From a virus, in IMG/VR virus record IMGVR_UViG_3300027792_000002, positions 1 to 64,000 of that record: a DNA stretch of 64,000 bases, one strand, 5' to 3'. The notes below the pieces were generated by a model. That model did not search any database and was not told where the DNA came from. It worked only from the letters and a program-made list of their open reading frames with translations. A program made the translations under genes and the position numbers. Shown one piece after another: positions 20,966-31,200 of the stretch (positions are counted from its first letter, which is position 1; each line of letters opens with the position of its first letter).

Positions 20966-22291
20966 ATGGAAGAAAAAGAAGCATTGCTGACCGAAATAAA
21001 AAACCTTATTTCAGATAGCACAAAAGGGGTTGTTAAAGAGGAAGAACTAGACAAGAAAATCGGAGAGGTAAACAAAAAATTGGAAGTCCTCAACAACAAA
21101 GAAAACAACCATAACGAGATCAACGATTTGAAAAAAAGCGTTGACAACCTCGTTGAGCAGTTGAACAAAAACAGCCTTGAATTGAAGGCGTTGCAAGAAA
21201 ATGGCATTAAAGGCAAACAGGAAAACAAAACCTTGCGTGACCTTATGAAAGATGCTATTATGGAAAAACAGGATATTTTCCTGAAAGAAAAGAATGACGA
21301 CTATGGGAAACGGATGTCTATGAAAGAATGGTTTTCTGAAAAAGGCAACCAAAATTCGCCGACATTTGTATTGAAAGATGCCGTAGATATGCTGCAATCA
21401 GCAATCAACGGGAATTATGTAAACTACCACCGCTTGACGGAATTAGATCCGATGAGGGTAGGCATCCCATTGACTATTTACCCGCACGTTTTGGGTGCAA
21501 TGAGGTCAAAAAGGATTTCCAAGCCTTATATGGCTTTATTGGTAGTATATACCTATACTGACGGCACTGGCGTAAAAACAGAGGGTTCTGCATCAAGCAA
21601 ATCAAGTTTCTTGCTGAAGACAGTAAATTTCCCGGCTTTCTATATCGCTACTTATTTTACGTTGTCCGATGAAACAATGGATGATTTAGAAGAAGTATTG
21701 GATGAAATCAATGCCACCGCACCCGACAAAGTACTCGATAAAATTGACGAGTTTGTATTGGGGACTACCGGGGATGATTCGACTGCAATCGCAGGGCTGT
21801 TTACATCTACGAAACATACTGATTTCGATACTACTACTTATGCTAGTTTTGCTGAAAGCGCGACTATTATTGATGTTATCGCTGCTGCAAAAGCACAGGT
21901 AGAGGCTGCAAAATACAAACCAGATGCCGTGTGGATGAACCCGCTTGATTTTGCGAAATGGGGAGCATTGAAAAATTCATTGGAAGATTCATTGAATGAC
22001 CGAAGGGTTGCGTTCAACGCGCTTGGCGAACCTATTAGTGTTTGCGGGTTGCTTGTAAGGAAATCTGCTTATGTTACCGCAGATACATTGGCTGTTGTGG
22101 ACAGCAACCAGCTTTGGATCGGTGTCCGCAAGGATATGACTATGGAAATAGGAAACAACGGCACTGATTTAGTAGAAGGGCAAAAAACAGCCGTCCTGAA
22201 AATCAGGGTTGCTTTTGGTGTCCGCGACAAAGCAGGTGTTGTTTATTCAGATGCTGTCACTGCTAACGCAAATACAATTTCAATTACGTAA
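20966..22291 (+). CDS. Major capsid protein (HK97 fold)
   Basis: The 441-aa product starts with about 110 residues of charged coiled coil (the delta/scaffold domain), followed by the capsid domain: DPMRVGIPLTIYPHVLGAMR, PAFYIATYFTLSDETMDDLE, DAVWMNPLDFAKWGALKN, GLLVRKSAYVTADTLAVVDS and TMEIGNNGTDLVEGQKTAVL. The order and length are those of HK97-type capsid proteins. The scaffold domain is probably removed by the protease encoded just upstream. Confidence 0.85.
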   Translation: MEEKEALLTEIKNLISDSTKGVVKEEELDKKIGEVNKKLEVLNNKENNHNEINDLKKSVDNLVEQLNKNSLELKALQENGIKGKQENKTLRDLMKDAIMEKQDIFLKEKNDDYGKRMSMKEWFSEKGNQNSPTFVLKDAVDMLQSAINGNYVNYHRLTELDPMRVGIPLTIYPHVLGAMRSKRISKPYMALLVVYTYTDGTGVKTEGSASSKSSFLLKTVNFPAFYIATYFTLSDETMDDLEEVLDEINATAPDKVLDKIDEFVLGTTGDDSTAIAGLFTSTKHTDFDTTTYASFAESATIIDVIAAAKAQVEAAKYKPDAVWMNPLDFAKWGALKNSLEDSLNDRRVAFNALGEPISVCGLLVRKSAYVTADTLAVVDSNQLWIGVRKDMTMEIGNNGTDLVEGQKTAVLKIRVAFGVRDKAGVVYSDAVTANANTISIT

Positions 22292-22293
22292 CC

Positions 22294-24207
22294 ATGAGAA
22301 AGCTGATAATTCTATTAGCGTTGATCGTTGTAGCAATGGTCAGCATGGCGGCAGACCGCACGGGTGTTATTCGTACTGGTAAAAATACCATTAATTCGCC
22401 GTTTGCCCTTAATGCAAGCGATACGATAAATGAAAGCGACACTGTTACGTTTACTATTACCAATATCCAGCCATATTCACAAAACCAAGTTTTTACAATT
22501 GGCTTGGATTCTGTTTCTGGCACTCCTGGGGTAACGATTACTGCTTACGGGAAAGTAACGAGTTCAGGGAGTTGGGTCGCTATCGGTTCTGCTATTACGT
22601 GGACTTCGGATTCAAATGATGGGTCTATTACATCTACAAGCCCGATTAATTATAATTATTTAAAAGTCGAATTTATTTCCGATGCCACAGACCAGCAGAC
22701 GTTGATTGATGTATTTCAGGTAAAAACTTCCAATGCGTTCAGCATACCTGCAAGTTCGGGGACGTTGACTGTTTCTCGTTCCGATGCTGGCACTGTTACT
22801 ATTACAAGTGCAGACAATGATGCAAATGCAGCGTTGACTGTTGCGGCAGGAGGGACTGGGGCATTGACTTTAGGGGATGCTGGCTCGACTACTGCGATTA
22901 CTTCAAGCGATTGGGCAATCGGGGCAACTGGTGCAATGACTGGCATAGGCGCAATCACAGCAGATGGTTTGATTACTGCAAACGCAGGGGTTACTTTAGG
23001 CGCTGGGGACGACCTTATAGGTTCGTCCACTTCCGATATTACAATCAATACCGACAAGTTCACCGTAGCAGGTGCTACTGGCAATACATTGATTGCTGGC
23101 ACTTTGGATGCAGACGGCGTTTCGACTTTCAGTTCTGCAACGCCTATCGTATTTGACGGGACTGTAACCAAAGGGCTTAATTTTGCCAGTGTCACCCCGT
23201 CTTTTACCGATGCAGACAATGCGTGGTTTGCCGCAGGGACTTGGAACGATGCAATTGAAATCAGTTCGCAGACTGAACATTTTGTCCCTATACAGGTAAA
23301 CTTAAAGAGTAAATCGAGTATCGCAAAGGATATTGCGGCTGCACGGTTCAGGGTAAATACCGATGCTGTCGGAGGCACTGCCAATACTTTGACAAATGTC
23401 AATGTCTTGGAAATGCGTTCAAAGCTGGAAGTTAATACCGGGAGCCATGCAAACTTGCAAGTATCGACAGAGGTAAGCGAAAACATTACCAATACCGGGG
23501 ATTTGCTCGTTGGCTATTTCAGTTTGCAGGGGGACGGGAATATTACTTCCGGCAACCATGTAAACGTTTTGGAAGCTACCAATACGCATACGGGGACAGG
23601 TGTTGACAACGTTGCACATTTTACTGAAAATGGCACGGGTGGTACTATTACCAATATTTTAAAAGTAGAGGGGATTGCCGGGACTGCTACAAATCTAGCT
23701 GCATTGGTAAATACCGGGGCAACTGTTACAAGCGGGCTGGATATTTCCGGGACATTGACCAATGACATTGTTTTGCAGAATGACGAAACTATCGCAAACA
23801 GCACAGACGGTACTGTCGCTGTAAGCGGGGTACTTTCAGCAAATCTACGTGCCGCAACAATAGTTGTCAATACAGATGAATCAGAAACGTTGACTGCTGC
23901 CCAATCAGGGGCTTTCGTGACTTTTGACGGCGCAGGTACTGCGACTATACCAGATCCGTCTGCTGCAACAATAGGGGTAATCTATTATTTGCTCCAAACT
24001 GCCGATGCAGACCTGATAGTGACTTCTACTACTGCCGACAACAATGCTTTTATTGCCGACAATGTAGCTACATCGGATGCTGTAACCATGACAGGGGCTG
24101 GGCATAAGCTTGGCGGAGGCATGATGGTAGTAGGCGTTTCTGCGACCAAATGGTTTTGCGTTGCATTGAACCCTGAATCAGAATTGACACCAGAAGCAGC
24201 AGACTAA
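22294..24207 (+). CDS. Signal-peptide-bearing head fibre/decoration protein
   Basis: The 637-aa product begins with MRKLIILLALIVVAMVSMAA, a clear Sec signal, although it lies two bases after the capsid gene. The rest is a low-complexity, Gly/Ala/Thr-rich beta repeat region (TAITSSDWAIGATGAMTGIG, ITADGLITANAGVTLGAGDD), as in trimeric fibres. A C-terminal beta domain ends in KLGGGMMVVGVSATKWFCVA. It is probably a head fibre or secreted virion-linked adhesin. How an exported protein joins an intracellular virion is unclear. Confidence 0.65.
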   Translation: MRKLIILLALIVVAMVSMAADRTGVIRTGKNTINSPFALNASDTINESDTVTFTITNIQPYSQNQVFTIGLDSVSGTPGVTITAYGKVTSSGSWVAIGSAITWTSDSNDGSITSTSPINYNYLKVEFISDATDQQTLIDVFQVKTSNAFSIPASSGTLTVSRSDAGTVTITSADNDANAALTVAAGGTGALTLGDAGSTTAITSSDWAIGATGAMTGIGAITADGLITANAGVTLGAGDDLIGSSTSDITINTDKFTVAGATGNTLIAGTLDADGVSTFSSATPIVFDGTVTKGLNFASVTPSFTDADNAWFAAGTWNDAIEISSQTEHFVPIQVNLKSKSSIAKDIAAARFRVNTDAVGGTANTLTNVNVLEMRSKLEVNTGSHANLQVSTEVSENITNTGDLLVGYFSLQGDGNITSGNHVNVLEATNTHTGTGVDNVAHFTENGTGGTITNILKVEGIAGTATNLAALVNTGATVTSGLDISGTLTNDIVLQNDETIANSTDGTVAVSGVLSANLRAATIVVNTDESETLTAAQSGAFVTFDGAGTATIPDPSAATIGVIYYLLQTADADLIVTSTTADNNAFIADNVATSDAVTMTGAGHKLGGGMMVVGVSATKWFCVALNPESELTPEAAD

Positions 24208-24428
24208 TGGAAGCAATCCTTAAATCAGGCAAGATAGTCAAAGGCAAAGCAGCAGAGGTATTTGTCAGGATAGGCATAGCAAAAGAGGTATTGAAGCCTA
24301 TGATGCCTATCGAGGCAAAAGAAGTTGCATTGCCAGTAAAAGAAGAAAAAGCAGTATTGGCTACCAAAGAATTTAAGGTAAAAATTGCTGCTAAAATACC
24401 TAAAAAAAGGGGTAGGAAGAAAAAATGA
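24207..24428 (+). CDS. Small basic structural-region protein (73 aa)
   Basis: The 73-aa product starts MEAILKSGKIVKGKAAEVFV and ends with IAAKIPKKRGRKKK. It overlaps neighbours at both ends by a few bases. The start (KSG.IVKG.AAEVFVRIGIAK) resembles the small head-to-tail proteins with a short beta domain. The basic tail may touch DNA at the head vertex. Function is inferred from place only. Confidence 0.55.
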   Translation: MEAILKSGKIVKGKAAEVFVRIGIAKEVLKPMMPIEAKEVALPVKEEKAVLATKEFKVKIAAKIPKKRGRKKK

Positions 24429-25057
24429 GCCAGATAGACTACACATATTTCATCCGGGAGATAAACATCCAATTGAACAGTTTTTCGGCGACAGACCCTG
24501 TTTATGCGGCATTGGTAAATGCTATCAGCAGGTACGAGGACGAGGTATTGAAAAAAGCCCTTGGTTATGCTTTATGGAAAGAATATACAGATGCTTACGC
24601 AGCTTCGATAGCTACGCCGCCGACAGCGTTAGCCCAGAAATGGTCTGACCTGAAAAACGGGGCGGAGTTCTCATTTGATTACTATGGGCATACGATAACC
24701 GAAAAATGGGTAGGGTTTACTAACAGCGACAAAATATCGTTGATAGCGAATTACGTATATTATCAACACAGGATGAATATTGAAACGTCTAATACTGGCA
24801 TAGGAGAAAGGAAGGCAAAGGGCGAAAACTCTGTTGCAGCGGATGCAAAGCCTAAATTGGTAAAAGCATGGAACGGGATGGTAAAATTGTACGGGGAAAC
24901 GCCAAGGGAATACATCTACAAGGATTATTTTTTGGACAATGCCAATTACGAGCATTTTGACACAGAACCGTCATTGTACAATTTCCTCCTTGCTAATCTA
25001 TCCGATTACAGCAATTGGGTTTTTACCCCTTTGAAACTTAAACATAGTATGTGGTAA
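24425..25057 (+). CDS. Head-tail connector (putative)
   Basis: The 210-aa product (MSQIDYTYFIREINIQLNSF...) is mainly helical and has the pattern FIREIN...L..YE.EVLKKALGYALWKEY, ending in tyrosine-rich segments. This resembles the connector proteins (DUF6712-like) found after the capsid gene in Bacteroidota phages. It would attach to the portal ring. The next start overlaps its TAA. Confidence 0.65.
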   Translation: MSQIDYTYFIREINIQLNSFSATDPVYAALVNAISRYEDEVLKKALGYALWKEYTDAYAASIATPPTALAQKWSDLKNGAEFSFDYYGHTITEKWVGFTNSDKISLIANYVYYQHRMNIETSNTGIGERKAKGENSVAADAKPKLVKAWNGMVKLYGETPREYIYKDYFLDNANYEHFDTEPSLYNFLLANLSDYSNWVFTPLKLKHSMW

Positions 25058-25611
25058 TGGCAATAATGAAAGTGATACCAAGTGCGACCATAATAAATAT
25101 CGTTGATGTCATCAGCGATATAGTAACGGCAGTCAGGGCAGAATACGATACTGTAAACAGCCCCGCCGAAACACCTTATTATATGCACGGTGCTTGGATG
25201 GAAATCGAAAATACTTTAAAAGAAAAAACCGAAGCTGGGAATGAATTGAAATTCAAAAAATACCCTGCAATCATACTTTTAGAAGATATAGATTCTAAAG
25301 GGGCAGATGGGATATTTGCTTTTAAAGCAAAACTCAACATTGTCATAGCTACGAACTCTACTGATTACTACAAGGCAGATGATAGATATACGAATACTTT
25401 CGACACGGTTTTGACGCCGTTGTATAAGTTGTTTATGAAACATGCCTTGAGGTCACTGAAACTCCATAAACAAAATGGGGTCATACAGCACGAGCCCATC
25501 AACAGGATGTCTTTGGGCAAGTCTAATATTTATGGCAAAGATGCCACTATCCCAGACGATTATGTCGATGCGATAGAAATAAAAAATTTTGATTGTAAAA
25601 TTTATAGATAA
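25057..25611 (+). CDS. Neck/tail-completion protein (putative)
   Basis: ATG 25057 overlaps the previous stop (TAATG) and is preferred to the GTG at 25051. The 184-aa product has strand-rich middle parts (KYPAIILLEDIDSKGADGIF, AKLNIVIATNSTDYYKADDR) and resembles tail-terminator or neck proteins by size and position, directly before the tail tube gene. No diagnostic motif was found. Confidence 0.6.
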   Translation: MAIMKVIPSATIINIVDVISDIVTAVRAEYDTVNSPAETPYYMHGAWMEIENTLKEKTEAGNELKFKKYPAIILLEDIDSKGADGIFAFKAKLNIVIATNSTDYYKADDRYTNTFDTVLTPLYKLFMKHALRSLKLHKQNGVIQHEPINRMSLGKSNIYGKDATIPDDYVDAIEIKNFDCKIYR

Positions 25612-25614
25612 ACC

Positions 25615-26526
25615 ATGACAGTACAAAAATTAATTTCAAGTTCATTGTCTAACCTCGGGTACGGTGGGGCAACGCGGGAAAATCCATTCGTGGATATTGC
25701 CGGGCTTGTAGCCACCACTACTGCGTTCAACCTTACTTCCCTTGCGCTTGCCGCAACGGAGGCTACGTGGACTGCTGGGGTAAAGGCAAAAACCGTATTC
25801 CCATTCCCTAAAATATGGGATGTAGAGGATGTTTCGGAAGAAATAAAAGTAGCTACTTCCACAAGTGGCAAAAACGTAAAACGCACTGCAAACAGGGTGA
25901 TTAAAAAACGTTTTATGTTTGATGCTACAATGGATGTCAACAAAGCGTTGAAATCGTTTGACAATGCTGCGGTAAGGGTATTTATGTTTGATTCGAGCAA
26001 CAATATCAAATTTTACCTTAATAGCGCAGTCCCTACGGGGTTCTCTGTTTCCAGCATTGTTTTTGAGGGACAGAAAGATGCTCCGCAAGATGGGAGCAAA
26101 CCTTCTTTGGCTTCGGTTCTGATCGCCTTTAAGGACAGCGAAGAATGGGATCAGTACGGGCATTATGTCTGCCCTACATGGCGTATTGCCGATGTCGAGC
26201 CGCTTACCGATGTTTACATCGAACAGGTAGGTACATTTGCTGCGACAGGCGGGACGGTACGGGCTTATTCGTATTCCAACTATACTTCGGCAGGGGCTAT
26301 CAATAAAATCCCGATCACTGGGTTGGTCAAAGCCGATTTTATCGCGCTTACGGCGGCTGGTGCAAGCCAGACTTCTGCTATTACTGGATCGGTTACAGAC
26401 AACGCAGATGGTACTTATACCATGATTTGCACTGGTTTTGCAACCGGGACTATTGATTTGACGACCCCTGCGGCACTCAGCAATGGGTACTTTGACGGGG
26501 TAGCCGGGACTATAACAGTAACCTAA
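25615..26526 (+). CDS. Major tail (tube) protein with C-terminal Ig-like domain
   Basis: The 303-aa product has a strand-rich N-terminal body of about 215 residues (KAKTVFPFPKIWDVEDVSEE, SSNNIKFYLNSAVPTGFSVS) in the place of a tail tube subunit. A C-terminal domain (about 220-303) contains INKIPITGLVKADFIALTAA and DNADGTYTMICTGFATGTID, a bacterial Ig-like fold often appended to tube proteins. That domain resembles the stand-alone early proteins at 9009 and 9758. A terminator-like hairpin follows the gene. Confidence 0.7.
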   Translation: MTVQKLISSSLSNLGYGGATRENPFVDIAGLVATTTAFNLTSLALAATEATWTAGVKAKTVFPFPKIWDVEDVSEEIKVATSTSGKNVKRTANRVIKKRFMFDATMDVNKALKSFDNAAVRVFMFDSSNNIKFYLNSAVPTGFSVSSIVFEGQKDAPQDGSKPSLASVLIAFKDSEEWDQYGHYVCPTWRIADVEPLTDVYIEQVGTFAATGGTVRAYSYSNYTSAGAINKIPITGLVKADFIALTAAGASQTSAITGSVTDNADGTYTMICTGFATGTIDLTTPAALSNGYFDGVAGTITVT

Positions 26527-26527
26527 T

Positions 26528-26552
26528 AAAAGGGGGCTAACGACCCCCTTTT
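26528..26552 (+). terminator. Terminator/attenuator after the tail tube gene
   Basis: AAAAGGGGG (26528-26536) and CCCCCTTTT (26544-26552) form a perfect stem with a seven-base loop. It lies directly between the tail tube gene and the next ATG at 26557. In the middle of an operon it probably reduces, rather than stops, downstream transcription, so the tube protein is made in excess. Confidence 0.7.
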
Positions 26553-26556
26553 AAAA

Positions 26557-27051
26557 ATGGAATTGCAACAATTTGCCACAAATTGCGAAACGCTGAACCC
26601 TTGGGAGGTGCTGATGCCGATATTGGAAAAATATTTACCTGAAATGGTTGAAAAAAATAAAGACAATCTTTGGGATGGCAAAACATCCACTGGATCGAAT
26701 ATTATTCCAACTTATTTAACAGACCCGTATTTTCCACATACAACACCGGGGGGAAGGGTTATAACGGCAAAGGCATATATGGCATGGAAATCCAGCCCCG
26801 GTTACATGCAGGGTTCGTCAAGAAATAAGGAAACTCCGAATTTGTATATTTCGGGCAAGTTTTACAGTGAAATAAGCGCGGTTGTAACAGGGTTGGGGAT
26901 TGAATTTGATGCAGAAACATCATTAGGAAGCGCAATACAGGCAAAATTTGGCAATAAGGTTTTGGGTATTACAGACAAAGATTGGCTTCCTATACAGGAA
27001 AAAGTAATACCTGAATATGTAGAGGCACTAATACAAAAACTATTAACATGA
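26557..27051 (+). CDS. Tail/neck region protein (164 aa)
   Basis: The 164-aa product (MELQQFATNCETLNPWEVLM...) has the segment GGRVITAKAYMAWKSSPGYM and NLYISGKFYSEISAVVTGLG, reminiscent of small virion assembly proteins that resemble phage head completion factors. It follows the attenuator and overlaps the next gene by four bases. No sure family. Confidence 0.55.
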   Translation: MELQQFATNCETLNPWEVLMPILEKYLPEMVEKNKDNLWDGKTSTGSNIIPTYLTDPYFPHTTPGGRVITAKAYMAWKSSPGYMQGSSRNKETPNLYISGKFYSEISAVVTGLGIEFDAETSLGSAIQAKFGNKVLGITDKDWLPIQEKVIPEYVEALIQKLLT

Positions 27052-27314
27052 ATTTATCAGAATTATCTTATTCAGACCTTAATCATTTATTAACCGATTT
27101 AATGGAAAGTCGCCATTCTATTATGGAATATTTATGGAAATTAACGGGCAATTCTTCTAAAAATAATCCATACAAGGAATACCGTAAACTAAAACCAGCA
27201 CCACAAGAAGAAATAGAATTAGCAGACAAAGATGTGGGCGACCACAATTTTAAAATAGCAAAGGTTATTGATAGGATAACGTTTTTGATGAATGATATTG
27301 ATTACGAAAAATAA
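27048..27314 (+). CDS. Small helical tail-region protein (88 aa)
   Basis: The 88-aa product (MNLSELSYSDLNHLLTDLME...) is helical with charged patches and an acidic second half (EEIELADKDVGDHNFKIAKV). It overlaps the preceding gene by four bases and lies in the tail block. It may be an assembly factor; no family is recognised. Confidence 0.55.
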   Translation: MNLSELSYSDLNHLLTDLMESRHSIMEYLWKLTGNSSKNNPYKEYRKLKPAPQEEIELADKDVGDHNFKIAKVIDRITFLMNDIDYEK

Positions 27315-27319
27315 TTGCT

Positions 27320-27544
27320 ATGGAATTAAACGGGCATGAACTCGAAATGGAATACGTGGGCTACAAGACCCAACTTGGGTTGTTCAAAAAAGGGCATTAC
27401 GGGAGGAATATCTGGCATTGGGTAATCCGTCTGTATCTGCGCTTTATGTTGGTAAAACGTTTTTTCAAGTTAAGGAAAGACTTTAAATCCGGGTTTATCG
27501 AACCGGAGGCATACAAGATTTACAAAACAATGTTAATACACTGA
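27320..27544 (+). CDS. Small basic tail-region protein (74 aa)
   Basis: The 74-aa product (MELNGHELEMEYVGYKTQLG...) has a basic, aromatic middle (HYGRNIWHWVIRLYLRFMLV) and ends IYKTMLIH. It is positioned among the tail assembly genes. The pattern hints at an amphipathic helix, but the role is unknown. Confidence 0.5.
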   Translation: MELNGHELEMEYVGYKTQLGLFKKGHYGRNIWHWVIRLYLRFMLVKRFFKLRKDFKSGFIEPEAYKIYKTMLIH

Positions 27545-27546
27545 TT

Positions 27547-27843
27547 ATGATAGGAAAAGAAATATTTAAAAACTTGGGTTATGTCAGGGAAATGGCGAAG
27601 GCACAGGCTCAGAAGCTTGGGGTCGATATGGCAATATATAAAACAAAAATCGGGGGTGACGAAGTTTTCCAAATCACTGAAACAACGAACCCTGCGGCGG
27701 GGACTGTCGAAATTGTACGCTACGCCAAGCCAGTTGATGATAGAGCCGTTCTACGAGATGATGAAAACGTGGGATTTGAGCCTGTTGAAGAAAAACCCAA
27801 AGGCAAAGGTAAGCACAGAGTTGTTGTTGATGACATGGAATAA
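27547..27843 (+). CDS. Tail assembly chaperone-like protein, first frame
   Basis: The 98-aa product (MIGKEIFKNLGYVREMAKAQ...) ends in a lysine-rich, presumably disordered tail (EEKPKGKGKHRVVVDDME). Its end overlaps the start of 27830-28270 by 14 bases in the +1 frame. Two overlapping small genes immediately before the tape measure are the usual place of tail chaperones (lambda gpG/gpGT type), which often use a frameshift. No canonical slippery site was found. Confidence 0.55.
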   Translation: MIGKEIFKNLGYVREMAKAQAQKLGVDMAIYKTKIGGDEVFQITETTNPAAGTVEIVRYAKPVDDRAVLRDDENVGFEPVEEKPKGKGKHRVVVDDME

Positions 27844-28270
27844 CCTGCGGGAGTATTATTTTTTGAATACCAATAAGCAAAATTGGGAAACTTTTATCGA
27901 CAACTTGAAAAAAATTGCCGCCATAGAAAACGAAATTACTTCGTGCAAGGCAGGTGCTATTTTAGTTAAATATGGGCATGAATCAGGGAAAGATGTTTTG
28001 GGGTATTGGGGCATAAATACGACAGACGAAAGTTTGATTAGGAGCGCAATATTGCAACGGGAAACAAAGAAGAGGTTGATTGAGGCCCGGATGAATAAAA
28101 ACGATAAACAAGAGAGATTCGATTTTTACGAGATGTTGGCAAATATCGAAATGAGCTTGCCACACCAAATAGACATTAAAAATACAAGTTTAGAGAGATG
28201 GTGCGGGATATTAAAAGGCATAAATTCAAAGAACAAGATAGAAAAAGCGGCATACAATAAAAAGAAATGA
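27830..28270 (+). CDS. Tail assembly chaperone-like protein, second frame
   Basis: ATG 27830 (MTWNNLREYYFLNTNKQNWE...) opens a 146-aa helical protein in the +1 frame relative to its neighbour; the frame is also open far upstream. It ends four bases inside the tape-measure start. Expected role: keep the tape measure soluble and recruit tube subunits. Whether it is made independently or by frameshift cannot be told from sequence alone. Confidence 0.55.
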   Translation: MTWNNLREYYFLNTNKQNWETFIDNLKKIAAIENEITSCKAGAILVKYGHESGKDVLGYWGINTTDESLIRSAILQRETKKRLIEARMNKNDKQERFDFYEMLANIEMSLPHQIDIKNTSLERWCGILKGINSKNKIEKAAYNKKK

Positions 28271-31200
28271 GCAATTTAATTACCAAAGAAAAACTTATTG
28301 ACGAACCGGGGATAATGAAGTCCCTGAAAAATATTGCCAATGGGATAAAAAAATTAAATACTACCATTGAACAAATTGGCTCGTCTGGGAAAAACGTATC
28401 TTCTTTGGTTAAACTTGCAAAATCCTTGAACGACATAGCCACAGCAACAGAAAGGGTAAAAACAAATAGCGAAAGGTTAGCATCGACAACTGAAAAATTA
28501 ACAAAAGAGGAGAAGAATTTTTTGGAGTTGATGAATAAAATCAACAATGCTGAAAGGATAGCCGCAAACGCACAGGCAGCAAAAACACGGGCAGACATAG
28601 CAGAAACAAATGCCATAAAAGCCAAAACACAGGCTAAAATAACAGATGAAAGGCTGACACAAGCCCAGATACGGACAACAAAGATGTCAACGGATGCAAC
28701 AGCAAAAAAAACATCATCCTTGACCAACCTAATAAAATCAATAGGGGTTTATGCAGCCGCTATGTTCGGTATCAATAGGCTCATCCAATTTTTCTCCCGC
28801 GATTTGTTGAACCTTATAAGGCAACTGGATTCATTGGGTTTTGCAATGAAAACAATTATAAAGGATTCTGGTGAGTTCGCACGGACACAGGCATTCCTTT
28901 CAAAGACTGCCATTGATTACGGTATGGATGTATTGACTTTGACGGAAAGGTATATAAAATTCAGGGCAGCATCTATGCAATCTAATATGTCTGCATCCGA
29001 CACGATGAATATCTTTAATTCGCTTGCAAAGGCAGCAGGGGTATTGGGGCTGAAAACAGACGAAGTAAACGGGGTATTCCTTGCATTGGAACAGATGATT
29101 TCAAAAGGGACGGTTACCACCGAAGAGCTTAGGAGGCAATTGGGCGAACGTCTTCCGGGTGCGTTTGGTATTATGGCAGATGCTTTGGGGGTTTCTGTAA
29201 AAGAACTGAATAAGATGTTAAAGGCTGGGTCGGTATTGTCTTCCGATGCTTTGCCTAAATTTGCTGTTGCCTTAGAAAAAGCTTATGGCATAGAAGCTAT
29301 AAAAAAAATAGACACCCTTGCTGCCGCACAAGGAAGGTTAAAAACAGCATGGGTTCAATTTATAGATTCGCTGAATATTTCCAATTTATATAAAAATATT
29401 ATATCAGGAATAGCAGATACTATTTCAGACTTTGGCGATATAATAAAGTCAAATTCTAAAACATTGGCAGAATATTCAACAGAAATAAATGAATTAGATA
29501 AAAATTTAAACCCGCTTCTTATTACATATAAAGAATTAAGCATAAAGCAATCATTATCTGAATCAGAGCAAAAAAAATTGAATGAAACTATTATGGGCAT
29601 AGGGAATGTAGTACCTTATGCAATAACAAAATTTGATGAATATGGAAATGCTATTGAAATAAATACTGATAAAATAAATGAATACAAAAAAGCCATTAGT
29701 GCTATGTATTTAGAAGAAAATAAAAAAGTAATATCGACTAAAGAAAAAGAATTAAAAAGAGCAAATGAAGAATTAATAAATTTAGAAATAAATTTGAAAA
29801 CAATAGATATAACATCTCCGGCAGTTAAAGCAAATATGAATTGGACGGTAAAAAGAATGGAATTGCTTAATCAAAAAATAGCAACAACAAAAAACTCTAT
29901 ATTAGGATTAGAAACGCTTTTAAAAAAATTAAAAGGAGAACCATTGCTTCCAGATGAAAGCTCTGGGATAAAAATGTTCGATTCGTCAGATGTAGAAAAA
30001 CAGATAGATGCAACAGAAAAAATGTACAAGGAATTTTCTTCTGTCAATAGAAAGGAATTAAATAAAGAATCACTTGACTTATTGATTGAACTTGAAAAAA
30101 ACGGCAAAACATTCAAAGATTATCTGAAAAATAAAATCAAAGAGAAGGATAGCCAAATCAAAGAATCCGATGAACAATATAAAAAAGAAAAAGAGTTATA
30201 TGAAAAATACCGCGATGGAATAGAAAAAGTCGATGATGAAACCCTTGCAAAACAATTTAAACGTTACGAAGATTCTGGCATTGTTGTAGAAGAATATTCT
30301 AAAGCACAATTTGCGTACCAGATTAAACTAAATGAACTTGTAAACAAAGGGGCAAAAAAATCATCACAAGACAAGTTGAAAATAATGCAAGATGAACAGG
30401 CTGCCAAACGGGAAATAATGGAGCAGGGATTTGAGTTGGAATTATCTAAAATGGATACGGAAGGTGAAGCAATGCTACTTAAACAATTTACTTTTGGGCA
30501 AAAATTATTGGAACAAAAGAAGCTCGACTTAGAGGCTCAATTAGAATTAGTAAAAGGGGACAAGGTTTTAGAAGCCGATATTTACCGCCAAATAGAAGCA
30601 ACAAAGACACAAATTGCAATCGATGGCAATAAATACAGGATTGCAGCACAAAAACGTGCAGATAAAGAAGCTTCCGACAAGTTTATGTCCGACTTAGAAC
30701 ATAAAAACAGCGAATACGAAACGGCATTGACCATCCAATTAAACAACGACCTTAAAAAAGTCGCAAGCGCAAAGGATGCACAGCAGAAAATGCTGGATTT
30801 GGAATATGAATACAACCAAGCGGTTTTAAAATACAGGAAGCAGGAATACCAAGCCGCGATTGACGGGGACAAGATTACTGTCGAACAAAAAGAAAAACTG
30901 AAAGAACAGATAGACAAAATAAACCAATCGCTTGCTGAAAACAGCGTAAAATACACAAAGGATTCCGGGAAAACAGAAGTCAAAGACCAAAAGCAGAAAA
31001 TCCGCGACATGGGGGATATGGTCAACGAAGGCTTTAATTTCAGGAACGCCTTATACGAAGGTTTTCTTGAACGCGCACAAGAAGCATACGACCTAGAAAC
31101 AAAGATGGCCGGGGACAACGTAGAAAAACAGATTATAGCCAAACGCAAATTCGAGAAAGAAGACAAAAAAATAAAACGCCAAATGGCTATTTCCGACAAG

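Noticed and set aside
22716-23492. Long open frame antisense to the fibre gene
   Set aside because: It mirrors the repetitive Ala/Thr/Gly codons of the true plus-strand gene, and has no start context or operon partner. The same holds for the antisense frames at 36840-37415 and 23514-23870.
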